From: CAZSPL01 sp964608735
GTDB lineage: Bacteria; JAJVIF01; JAPKYR01; CAZSPL01
Assembly: GCA_964608735.1 (NCBI GenBank)
Contig: CAZSPL010000014.1
Span: 1 to 29,702, forward strand
Reading direction: 5' to 3'
DNA length: 29,702 nucleotides
Below the pieces are notes generated by a model, which was not told the DNA's origin, made no database searches, and worked only from the letters and a program-made list of their open reading frames with translations. Made by a program: the position numbers and the translations under genes. Below, in pieces: positions 16,528-23,883 of the stretch (within the stretch, counting starts at the first letter, position 1; every line of letters starts with the position of its first letter).

Positions 16528-18276
16528 ATGTTTAGAACCAGATTACTCATATCGCTGTTTATAATCACGCTGCTGTCGATAGGCGGCGTCGCGAAGGGGG
16601 ATTGCGTCGACGACGGCAACAACGACGCCGGCAGCGCGAGGACGGTCGGCTTCACGGAAACCGTGAGCGATGTGGTATGCCCGGACGACCCGTTCGACTA
16701 TTTCACATTCGAAATAGCCGGTGCGATGAAGGCGAACGGCTGGATAAGCCTGGCATCCGAGCAGACCGGCACGACGCTGAGGATTACGAAGGGCAGCGAT
16801 ACCCTCTACGAGCGGGGAACCACGGTTTCGGAGACAACTGTCAATTATACGACTCCCGCCGAAGGCATCGGCGAAGGGCGGTACTTCCTTCGCGTAGGCT
16901 ATTATTCGGATTATCCGTACGACCATGAATATACCCTCACCCTTTATTTAACGCTCTCCGGTGGCTCGACGGTCGTGGTTGAACCCGGCGTGGGCACGTC
17001 GGGAGCGTTCACGCACGTTGTCGAGGGACCCGCGACAACGACCGTTTTCCCCGGGGCTCTCGTGGAGATTCATAATGTCCCTTGGCCGTCGATGCGGGGC
17101 GGGGCGTCGCACAACGCGCGGTCGACATACTACGGCCCGCCGGGGGCGATGACGGTTTTCGCGGAGCACGATGTCTACAACGATATGGCGGGGGAGTTCG
17201 ACCACTATGTGGGGATACTCGCGGGCAACGACGACAGGCTGTATTGCGTGGGAGGGCATAAGATAATCGCTTATGACGCATCGGGGGGCAAGCAGTGGGA
17301 GCATTATCGCGGGTTGACATGGAACACCGCTTTTCTCGATGGAAACGGGAATGTTTATATCATCACCTACGACCAGACCGAGCTCGTATGCCTCGATCCC
17401 GACGGCACTGAGCTGTGGAGCTATGCATGTCCCGAAGGGCAGCATTACAACGACCTCGTCGCCGTCGGCGCGCGCGTGTATCCGATTCGCCAGAACGGCA
17501 CATCGTGGTACTGCGATGTTATCGACACCGACGGCAGCCTCGTGTATACGACGGGCCCGATGGCCGGCGGATTCGACGGCGCGGTCGAGGACAGGGGAGC
17601 CGCGGTGTATTTCCAGACGCAGTACGGGTTGTACCAGTATGACTGGTCCGGTACGCAGCGGTGGTATGCGGTATTCCCCGATAGCGCGGACTGGATAGAT
17701 TTCGGAGTCATGGCCCTGATGCCCCTCGTGGGCCGCGACCACAAGGTGTGGGTGCAAGCGCCGTGGCATAAGATGGTATATATCTACAATCCCGACGGCA
17801 CGCTGTATCATTCGTATGGATACGATGCATCGCCCGGTGACGAGCCGATTGCCGTCGCATACGGGGCGAACAGGAAATTTTACGTAGCCGCGAAGGACAG
17901 GACCGTCACATGTTACAGCGACTGGACGACGCAGGAATGGCAGATATCGCCCGGCGGGGCGTTCGCGCGGGACAGCCTCATCATGGGGCAGGACGACAAG
18001 CTCTACATCCATTACACTTCGACACTGACGCTGACGGCATACCGCGTGGCTCACAACATCATGACCATCAACGGCGAGGACGGCACGACTATCAACACGA
18101 TGAGGGTGTCGCTTCCGGGGACGTATAACAACAAAACGAGGAGCGAGCTTGCGATAGGGGAAGACAAGAAACTAATCTACTTGAACTCGGCGGGATATAT
18201 CGTGGTTTATCAGCCGTCGCTCACATTTGCGCCCATAGAGATGCATCGGCCCACAAAGGTGCTGAGGGAGCCATGA
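16528..18276 (+). CDS. Secreted PPC-domain/PQQ-like beta-propeller protein, copy 1
   Basis: This 582-residue protein has a signal peptide (about 1-25), a PPC-like beta-sandwich (about 26-150) starting CVDDGNNDA and containing VCPDDPFDYF and YFLRVGYYSDYPYDHEYTLTL, a short linker, and a propeller (about 185-575). The propeller opens with PWPSMRGGASHNARS, the entry motif of many PQQ-like propellers, and has about eight blade-like units such as DDRLYCVGGHKIIAYDASG and GNVYIITYDQ, ending with LAIGEDKKLIYLNSAGYIVVY. The two PPC cysteines are conserved in all copies and probably form a disulfide. No catalytic residues of PQQ enzymes are seen. PPC domains are usually non-catalytic parts of secreted proteins, so I infer a binding or structural surface role. 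Confidence 0.8.
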   Translation: MFRTRLLISLFIITLLSIGGVAKGDCVDDGNNDAGSARTVGFTETVSDVVCPDDPFDYFTFEIAGAMKANGWISLASEQTGTTLRITKGSDTLYERGTTVSETTVNYTTPAEGIGEGRYFLRVGYYSDYPYDHEYTLTLYLTLSGGSTVVVEPGVGTSGAFTHVVEGPATTTVFPGALVEIHNVPWPSMRGGASHNARSTYYGPPGAMTVFAEHDVYNDMAGEFDHYVGILAGNDDRLYCVGGHKIIAYDASGGKQWEHYRGLTWNTAFLDGNGNVYIITYDQTELVCLDPDGTELWSYACPEGQHYNDLVAVGARVYPIRQNGTSWYCDVIDTDGSLVYTTGPMAGGFDGAVEDRGAAVYFQTQYGLYQYDWSGTQRWYAVFPDSADWIDFGVMALMPLVGRDHKVWVQAPWHKMVYIYNPDGTLYHSYGYDASPGDEPIAVAYGANRKFYVAAKDRTVTCYSDWTTQEWQISPGGAFARDSLIMGQDDKLYIHYTSTLTLTAYRVAHNIMTINGEDGTTINTMRVSLPGTYNNKTRSELAIGEDKKLIYLNSAGYIVVYQPSLTFAPIEMHRPTKVLREP

Positions 18277-18279
18277 AAA

Positions 18280-18300
18280 AAGTCGGGACAGTCCAGACTT
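18280..18300. promoter_or_regulatory. 21-bp near-palindrome before copy 2
   Basis: AAGTC-g-GGAC-a-GTCC-a-GACTT is symmetric around 18290 with one mismatched pair. It lies just before the GGAGG of the second propeller gene. The core GGGACAGTCC recurs at 23665-23674. It may be an operator or a small REP-like element. Confidence 0.45.
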
Positions 18301-18313
18301 CTGGAGGTTGAAG

Positions 18314-20086
18314 ATGAGGCAAACGATTGCAGTTTTAATTGTCGCGATTTTTCTGCTGCCGGTTATGGGAAGCGCGTCGCCGGGGCAATGCGTGGATGAC
18401 GGCAACAACGATGCATCCACCGCGCAGGCGATTGGATTCAACGAAACCGTGTCCGAAGTCGTATGCCCCGCGATGGATATTTTTGATTATTACAAGTTCG
18501 ACGTCGCCCCGGGAGCCGATGTATCCGGCACGGTGAGTTTCGATACCGACCAGACCGGCACCACGGTGCGCGTGTCGGGTCCGGGTGGAATGCTTGTCGA
18601 CTGGGGTTCGACCGATACGAACCTGTCGGGGGTCTATACGATTCCCGCGACGGGCTTGACCGACGGCACATACTATATCCGTGTCGGCTTCTATTCGAAT
18701 TACACATACGACCACGATTACACGCTCACGATGAATATTACGGTCGATGTCCCCCCGGGCGGTGGTAACGAGCCTTTCGTGCCTCTTAAGGAATTACTTG
18801 TCGGCGACCTTAAAGCCGAATACTTTCCGCTGAAATTCGCTCCCTGGCCATGTCTCGCGGCAAATCCCGGAAACACGAACAAATCAATGAACGCCGGGCC
18901 GTCAAAGGGAGCATCACTCCTCAGGGAATTCAATATCAGGGAAGATGTAAATGCGGATGCCGACGGGCAGTTCCATAGTTACAAAGGCCTGCTCATCGGA
19001 CCCGACGACCGGGCCTATTTCTCCGACCCCGGCAGTGACACTCTGTATGCATATTCACTGCAAACCGGCTACCTGTGGGATTTTCCCGTCAGATACGCCT
19101 TTGACCAACCGACATACTCCCTCGACAAATTCGGCAATGTTTACGCAATACATATGGATGGAGTGAGGCTTTACAAATTCGATCCTGACGGCAATGAGCT
19201 GTGGAGCCGGCGTATAAAAGGAGCGGACGGTTACAGCACCGCCCTCTGGCCCGTGGGGGAAAGAGTTTACGTGTCCGACTATGACCCGCCTGGACAATGG
19301 GATTTCGGCGAGCATGCCTGCTTCATCCATGCCTGGACTCTCGGCGGCGACACGGTGCTGAGTGAATTCGAAATCGAGGATGTCCTGTTTGATTTCTGCG
19401 GTATAGCGCAGGACAAGGGCGGCACGGCATATATTCACACATCGGATTACCTGTATAAATACGACCCCTACGGTGATGAAGTCTGGGACAGGTATTTTTC
19501 TTACGGTTCCGAGCACCCATCGCATTTGTCACCTGTAATCACAAGCACAAGTAAGATTTTCGTCGATCTCAAGAGCCGGAAGAAATATATTGTCTTCAGC
19601 TCCGAGGGCATATACTTGAAGCAATGGGAGCGCGATTCGAATGCATCGGGCAAGCGGGACATCTGTCTCGGCGAGAACGGGAGGCTGTATGCCTGCGAGC
19701 AGACGAGCGACATAGTCTGCTACGACAACTGGAGCGAGGAAGCCTGGCGTACGCACAGCCCGTCGGGGGAGATCATCTCGGAGATAATTCTCGATAAGGA
19801 TGAATATCTTTACGCCGTTTATTATAAGGTCGGGGTCGGGTTCAACCGGACGTATCACTGGATGGCGCTGGACCCGCAGGATGGGCGGATACTCGTGGAT
19901 ATCGCGATGAATGTCCCCCAGCCCGGCAACATGGTCGACCCGTGGGGCCACCTCGCCATCGGTGATGACGGGACCCTCGTTTATTTAAACGAAATTGGAT
20001 ACTTGGCCGTCTATGAGCCGGCCTTAACGGCGATCGCGCCTGAGATAAAAATCGACAGGAGAATGATACTTGAGGGAAGCGGGTAG
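18314..20086 (+). CDS. Secreted PPC-domain/PQQ-like beta-propeller protein, copy 2
   Basis: This 590-residue paralog begins at ATG 18314, 6 bp after GGAGG; the TTG at 18308 is too close to that site. Signal peptide about 1-23, then CVDDGNNDA, VCPAMDIFDYYKFDV and YYIRVGFYSNYTYDHDYTLTM mark the PPC-like domain (about 24-145). The propeller starts at APWPCLAANPGNTNKS, with blades such as DDRAYFSDPGSDTLYAYS, GNVYAIHMDGVRLYKFDPDG and GTAYIHTSDYLYKYDPYG, a VCYDNWSEEAW blade, and the closing LAIGDDGTLVYLNEIGYLAVY. Codon use in the middle of this gene is slightly more AT-rich than in copy 1. It lies 37 bp after copy 1 and is probably co-transcribed. Confidence 0.8.
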   Translation: MRQTIAVLIVAIFLLPVMGSASPGQCVDDGNNDASTAQAIGFNETVSEVVCPAMDIFDYYKFDVAPGADVSGTVSFDTDQTGTTVRVSGPGGMLVDWGSTDTNLSGVYTIPATGLTDGTYYIRVGFYSNYTYDHDYTLTMNITVDVPPGGGNEPFVPLKELLVGDLKAEYFPLKFAPWPCLAANPGNTNKSMNAGPSKGASLLREFNIREDVNADADGQFHSYKGLLIGPDDRAYFSDPGSDTLYAYSLQTGYLWDFPVRYAFDQPTYSLDKFGNVYAIHMDGVRLYKFDPDGNELWSRRIKGADGYSTALWPVGERVYVSDYDPPGQWDFGEHACFIHAWTLGGDTVLSEFEIEDVLFDFCGIAQDKGGTAYIHTSDYLYKYDPYGDEVWDRYFSYGSEHPSHLSPVITSTSKIFVDLKSRKKYIVFSSEGIYLKQWERDSNASGKRDICLGENGRLYACEQTSDIVCYDNWSEEAWRTHSPSGEIISEIILDKDEYLYAVYYKVGVGFNRTYHWMALDPQDGRILVDIAMNVPQPGNMVDPWGHLAIGDDGTLVYLNEIGYLAVYEPALTAIAPEIKIDRRMILEGSG

Positions 20087-20167
20087 AATACTTAACGAGA
20101 AGGGCGTTGATTATTGAACGACCTTATCTCATTCGCGGTTTCAATAAACTAATTGCCGGGAGGAACA

Positions 20168-21940
20168 ATGAAGAGAACGACATCGCTTTTATTTATCCTG
20201 AGCTTGACGGCGCTGCTTGTGCTTGGAGGGATGGCATCGGGACAATGCGTGGATGACGGCAACAACGATGCCACGCATGCCGACACGATCGGTTTCGTCG
20301 ATTCCGTGACCGATTGGGTGTGCGCGGCGGACGCGTTCGATTACTATATGCTCGTGATTCCCGGCGGAACGGATATCGAGGGGGAGATAACCTTCTCATC
20401 GCCGCAGGAAGCGACATGCCTGAGGATACAGAGCGCTGACGGCCTTACCCTCGTGAACGATATTTACACCACATCCGAGATTCATGAATATTCTATAGAA
20501 GTGCCGTCGGGATATGTGCCAGCGGGAACATATTACGCCCGCGTTTTCTACTGGTCCTATGCCGATTACGACCATGAATACACCTTGACGACCGACCTTG
20601 AAACGACAGGCAATCCGCCATTACAAATAAAACCGGGCCTTATGATGCAAACGCAGGTACCGTGGCCGATGCAGTGCGGAGATTCGATGCACAGGAGCCG
20701 CTCGACATTCGCTGGGCCGACCGATGAAGGCTACCTGGTAGTATCGAAGGACCTCGATGTCGTGCCGCATAACCCTTATGTAGCCGGGGATAAGAAATAC
20801 GTCGGGCTGGTCGCCGGAGATGACGACTGGGTATATTTCCTCGAATCGAAAACCATGAACCTGGTGACATATAACATCCTCGAAGGCTTTGCCACTCCTG
20901 AATACATGCAGCTTGGAAGCACAAAGCCGATTTGTCTCGATAAACAGGGCACGATGTATTATGTAAGGCAGGATAACCTCGTCAGCCTCGATGAACCCAC
21001 GGTGCGGGCGCACTGGACGGAGGGGCTTCCCAACGGCGTATCGAAGAATGTAATGTGCGCCGGGACCCGGATATACACATCGGTTGAAGGATACCAGGAC
21101 AGCGTACAGGTGTGGCTCGCATCGGGAGTGCAATCGCTGAGCATCAACGTCGACGCCGATGTTCTCGGCATCGCCGAAGGCGGGCTCGGGGCATATTTCT
21201 ATGTCCAGACCGAGGAGAGCCTCTATCGATTCAACAAACAGGGAGAGGAATTGTGGCGCGTAGACCTGCCGGAGCCGGGCTGGTTTTTAGCCGAGAACAT
21301 GGAGACATTCGGGCCGATTATAGGCGCCGACAGCCGTGTATGGGTGAACGACGACACGAAGCCGTACTGGTGGGTGTTCAACGCCGACGGGAGTGAATAC
21401 AAGAGCGGATACTGGTGGGACGGCCTGCTTCCGACCGCCGCGGCGATAGATGCGAACGGGCGGCTCGTGCTGGGCCTGAACAACAAGAAGGTCGTTTTCT
21501 ACGACGACTGGGATGACTCGCGGTTCAAGTTCGAGCTGCCGGGGAACCCGGTGGATGTTATTGTCGACGGCGACGGCACGACATACATGTGCTATCTGAA
21601 CGCGGATGCGTCCGAGTATTTACTCAAGCTCGTATTGAACGACCCCTATCTGACCACCGCCTCGGATATACGAACGGGGATACCATCGGACCTCGTCGAT
21701 GAGGACAGCGATGTCGAGATGGCTATCGTCGGCGAAGGGCGGATAGGGTTCCTGCATGAAAGCGGCTATTTCACGGTTATCCAGAATTCGCCTTTGCTCA
21801 AGAAGATAGATATCGGCGATGTGATGCGGAAGAAGATGAACAAACTGGATATCCCGCCGGGGCTCGAGGGTAAGGATATGCCGTACAAGCCGAACCGCCC
21901 AGGCCGCCCCGGGACACCGCACAAGCCTAAAGTGAAGTAG
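20168..21940 (+). CDS. Secreted PPC-domain/PQQ-like beta-propeller protein, copy 3
   Basis: This 590-residue paralog begins at ATG 20168 after GGGAGG. Signal peptide about 1-25 ending MASG, then CVDDGNNDA, VCAADAFDYYMLVI and YYARVFYWSYADYDHEYTLT form the PPC-like domain. The propeller opens with VPWPMQCGDSMHRSRS and includes DDWVYFLESKTMNLVTYN, GTMYYVRQDNLVSLD, AYFYVQTEESLYRFNKQG and a VVFYDDWDDSRF blade in which the usual Cys is Phe. It differs from other copies in its tail, about 30 residues rich in Pro, Lys and Arg (KPNRPGRPGTPHKPK), which could contact anionic surface polymers. It is the last gene of the first block, with a terminator 46 bp downstream. Confidence 0.8.
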   Translation: MKRTTSLLFILSLTALLVLGGMASGQCVDDGNNDATHADTIGFVDSVTDWVCAADAFDYYMLVIPGGTDIEGEITFSSPQEATCLRIQSADGLTLVNDIYTTSEIHEYSIEVPSGYVPAGTYYARVFYWSYADYDHEYTLTTDLETTGNPPLQIKPGLMMQTQVPWPMQCGDSMHRSRSTFAGPTDEGYLVVSKDLDVVPHNPYVAGDKKYVGLVAGDDDWVYFLESKTMNLVTYNILEGFATPEYMQLGSTKPICLDKQGTMYYVRQDNLVSLDEPTVRAHWTEGLPNGVSKNVMCAGTRIYTSVEGYQDSVQVWLASGVQSLSINVDADVLGIAEGGLGAYFYVQTEESLYRFNKQGEELWRVDLPEPGWFLAENMETFGPIIGADSRVWVNDDTKPYWWVFNADGSEYKSGYWWDGLLPTAAAIDANGRLVLGLNNKKVVFYDDWDDSRFKFELPGNPVDVIVDGDGTTYMCYLNADASEYLLKLVLNDPYLTTASDIRTGIPSDLVDEDSDVEMAIVGEGRIGFLHESGYFTVIQNSPLLKKIDIGDVMRKKMNKLDIPPGLEGKDMPYKPNRPGRPGTPHKPKVK

Positions 21941-21985
21941 CACAGTCAAAAATCGGGACGGGTGTTAAAATTCATGAATTAACCG

Positions 21986-22009
21986 CCCGGCGCTCGTCGC
22001 CGGGTTTTT
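21986..22009 (+). terminator. Intrinsic terminator after copy 3
   Basis: CCCGGCG (21986-21992), loop CTCGT, CGCCGGG (21998-22004), then TTTTT (22005-22009). Confidence 0.92.
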
Positions 22010-22018
22010 ATATAAGCC

Positions 22019-22046
22019 TTGACAGCTGAATGGGGCGTGGTAAAAT
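22019..22046 (+). promoter_or_regulatory. Strong candidate promoter for the insert genes
   Basis: TTGACA (22019-22024), 16-bp spacer, TAAAAT (22041-22046) with TGG before the -10. It lies directly after the terminator, so the Cys-rich gene at 22091 has its own start site. Confidence 0.75.
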
Positions 22047-22090
22047 TTGGTAGCCTAAAAATAATATTGGGAAGGAAGTGAGCGCTGATC

Positions 22091-22489
22091 ATGCGTTTCA
22101 GCAGAATGGCGTTATTATTGATTGTAGCTGGTATGGTGTCATTTTGCTTGCCAGCTTCACTCGGAGCCGTTGAAGAATGTTGCTGTTGGAGCGTTCTTGC
22201 GTTTCTTACCGAGGAGTATGGGCAATTATGCATATATCACGGTCACCCTTCAGAGGATTGCGGTTGCTGTTTCATAGGCCACTCCTATGGTGCCGGGGAT
22301 TTTGAATGCAAAGCTGATGACGATTGCTCTAATCTAAGTTTTAAAAACTGCTATGAAGATGTCGTTGTTGAATTTGAGCACTGGTGGTATGCTGACTGTT
22401 CGCCTTGTTTGGAGCCTGTTTGTGATAGACCATGGATACCATTGAGCTGGGACATGACTATAGTATGTGATCCAGATATGTGTGTGTAA
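22091..22489 (+). CDS. Small Cys-rich secreted protein of unknown family
   Basis: This 132-residue protein has a signal peptide (about 1-26) and a mature part with 15 cysteines out of about 106 residues, at 30, 31, 32, 47, 57, 59, 60, 73, 79, 87, 103, 106, 111, 126 and 131. The pattern includes CCC, CGCC and CSPC. Such density suggests a disulfide-knotted or metal-binding exported protein; I recognise no family. GAAGGAAG lies 12 bp before the ATG, a little far. Base composition is clearly less GC-rich than the propeller genes around it, which suggests separate acquisition. The next gene starts 60 bp later and may be co-transcribed. Confidence 0.65.
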   Translation: MRFSRMALLLIVAGMVSFCLPASLGAVEECCCWSVLAFLTEEYGQLCIYHGHPSEDCGCCFIGHSYGAGDFECKADDDCSNLSFKNCYEDVVVEFEHWWYADCSPCLEPVCDRPWIPLSWDMTIVCDPDMCV

Positions 22490-22549
22490 TGTTGCTCTGT
22501 GGATTGTGGATGCCCTTAAGGATTTCAAAGATAGGAAGGAGGCTATTAA

Positions 22550-23098
22550 ATGAAAAGGCTATTGTTGGCATTATTGGTCTTATTCATATGTTCATTCTAT
22601 GGATGCGGGAATGTGCAAGACAGTAAAGGAGCGCTAAGTGACCCAAGAAGCAATCTCAGCGGGACAAAGAGTGAAAGAAGTGCTGAAGCTGTCACCCCTG
22701 AATTTTATCCACCAGAAACGGGGCCTGACCTGTCTGATGGAGCGGCGATTTACCATTGGGCTGACGTCACTGGCAAGTATCTTGGCCCCATAACATTAGC
22801 ATTGAATTGGTACGAATCGGTCAACGGCGAGTGGCCGGTTGGCTGGGATGAGCTGGTTAACGGTTATCTTCTTTTTCTCCCGGTTCATCCTATAACGGGT
22901 GAGCAAGTATCGCTCCTTACTGTTGATGAATTGAACGGCCCGGTTGAAGCGACCGCTGTTGTGGCAGACCCGCATCCCAACGGTTGGGATATTTATCAGG
23001 CCCATATCAGTGCCGATGGGATTTACTATGCGAGCAAGGTTTATGACAGGGAGCAGTGCGCATCAGCTGCTGAAATTACTAAGGGGAGCATGATATAG
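22550..23098 (+). CDS. Small probable lipoprotein with pseudopilin-like C-terminal pattern
   Basis: This 182-residue protein has a signal sequence ending SFYGCGN, with the likely lipid-bearing Cys at 19, then a polar linker. The segment ALNWYESVNGEWPVGWDEL, followed by a run ending in HPITGEQV, resembles the globular part of type II pseudopilins (helix, then a G-x-x-P loop, then P-x-T-G). It lacks the pilin N-terminus, so it would be a lipid-anchored relative rather than a pilin; this is inference. AGGAGG lies 7 bp before the ATG. Composition is AT-richer than the neighbours. It ends 18 bp before the hairpins of the second repeat. Function unknown. Confidence 0.65.
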   Translation: MKRLLLALLVLFICSFYGCGNVQDSKGALSDPRSNLSGTKSERSAEAVTPEFYPPETGPDLSDGAAIYHWADVTGKYLGPITLALNWYESVNGEWPVGWDELVNGYLLFLPVHPITGEQVSLLTVDELNGPVEATAVVADPHPNGWDIYQAHISADGIYYASKVYDREQCASAAEITKGSMI

Positions 23099-23116
23099 TT
23101 GCCATCCATTATGATG

Positions 23117-23224
23117 TTTCGGCACACCCTTGTGCCGAAACCAAGGAGTATCGGGGCAAGGGTGTCCCGATACATCGGGTTTTTACTTTCGCTATTGTCT
23201 ACTATTTCGCGCTCCCCTTAGTAA
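23117..23224 (+). repeat. 70-bp repeat copy 2 with upstream hairpin pair (REPIN-like)
   Basis: Positions 23155-23224 match 1-70 at 69 of 70 bases. The upstream part holds a perfect 10-bp hairpin (23117-23126 with 23131-23140, loop CCCT) and TATCGGG (23149-23155) pairing CCCGATA (23166-23172). The hairpin tops are mutual complements: ACACCCTTG (23124-23132) and CAAGGGTGT (23157-23165). This is the geometry of two inverted REP units. CCCGAT can also pair with ATCGGG (23174-23179) before a T-tract, a terminator-like alternative fold. No transposase gene is nearby. Confidence 0.8.
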
Positions 23225-23633
23225 TACCATGTATCCCGGCGACGCCCGTATGGAGAACTTCATTTTAGCCATTAGAGCATTTGCCGGGAGTCGGATATCC
23301 GGGTTCCTGTTCCATACCCACCAGACCGAGGATGCGGCGCGGATGCCCGAAACGTACGAGGACCTGACCTACGGGTTGACGCGGAATCCCGCAACTAAAC
23401 TTGGTTACACTGTAAGCGAAGATGGGATTGGCTCATTCAAAGTGGGCGTGAAGCCGGAGGATTTCCAGTGGGCGTTCGTGTTCAATAAGGGTAAAGAGGA
23501 ATTCGAAATCCGCCGGCTCGATATTGACTCCGAAACGAGCGGCACGGAAGCCCCTATAATGCTGAAACCCGGAGATGAGGGATACAGCCGGGAAGGCTTC
23601 ACATGGATCCTCTCGGACGAAGACTTTATTTAA
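23225..23633 (+). pseudogene. 5'-truncated gene fragment after repeat copy 2
   Basis: The coding-like frame encodes up to about 136 residues ending SDEDFI. It has no signal peptide, and its only upstream starts are ATGs at 23229 and 23250 without good ribosome-binding sites, or a TTG inside the repeat hairpin. The segment ENFILAIRAFAG followed by ARMPETYEDL and NPATKLGY resembles the pseudopilin-like pattern of the lipoprotein at 22550, so it may be the tail of a paralog. GC content is higher than in the two preceding genes. I infer that its 5' end was removed when the repeat element arrived, as for darT. Confidence 0.6.
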
Positions 23634-23660
23634 TAGCAGCAATCCATTATTCTAATTTTG

Positions 23661-23679
23661 AACCGGGACAGTCCCCGTT
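23661..23679. promoter_or_regulatory. 19-bp near-palindrome before copy 4
   Basis: AAC-c-GGGAC-a-GTCCC-c-GTT is symmetric around 23670 with one mismatched pair and shares its core with 18285-18294. A T-run follows, so it could also act as a weak terminator. Apart from this and the -10 at 23831, nothing is seen in 23634-23883. Confidence 0.4.
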
Positions 23680-23830
23680 TTTCGCATACTGCAGGCCGCA
23701 TTAGAAGCGGCTTGTGAAATTGGCAACGGGAAAACTGCTACAGCCCCAGTTTTTTCGTGACATTTAGTACTATTCATTCAATAATGCATCTATCCGCCGA
23801 TGCCTGAATGACCTCAAGTTTTAATTCCTG

Positions 23831-23836
23831 TATAAT
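23831..23836 (+). promoter_or_regulatory. Candidate -10 of the second propeller block
   Basis: A perfect TATAAT lies about 48 bp before the start of copy 4. No clear -35 is seen at 16-18 bp. Confidence 0.5.
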
Positions 23837-23883
23837 CCTCGTATCCCTCTCAGGCCGTGCAGAAATATGCCAGGAGGCTGATG

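Noticed and set aside
16948..18054. Long minus-strand frame opposite propeller copy 1
   Set aside because: Shadow caused by codon bias; the plus-strand protein has a conserved family layout.
23130..23228. Extended start (TTG at 23130) for the truncated gene, inside the repeat
   Set aside because: The codons lie in the hairpin and repeat, which also precedes unrelated darT sequence, so this is not part of the original protein.
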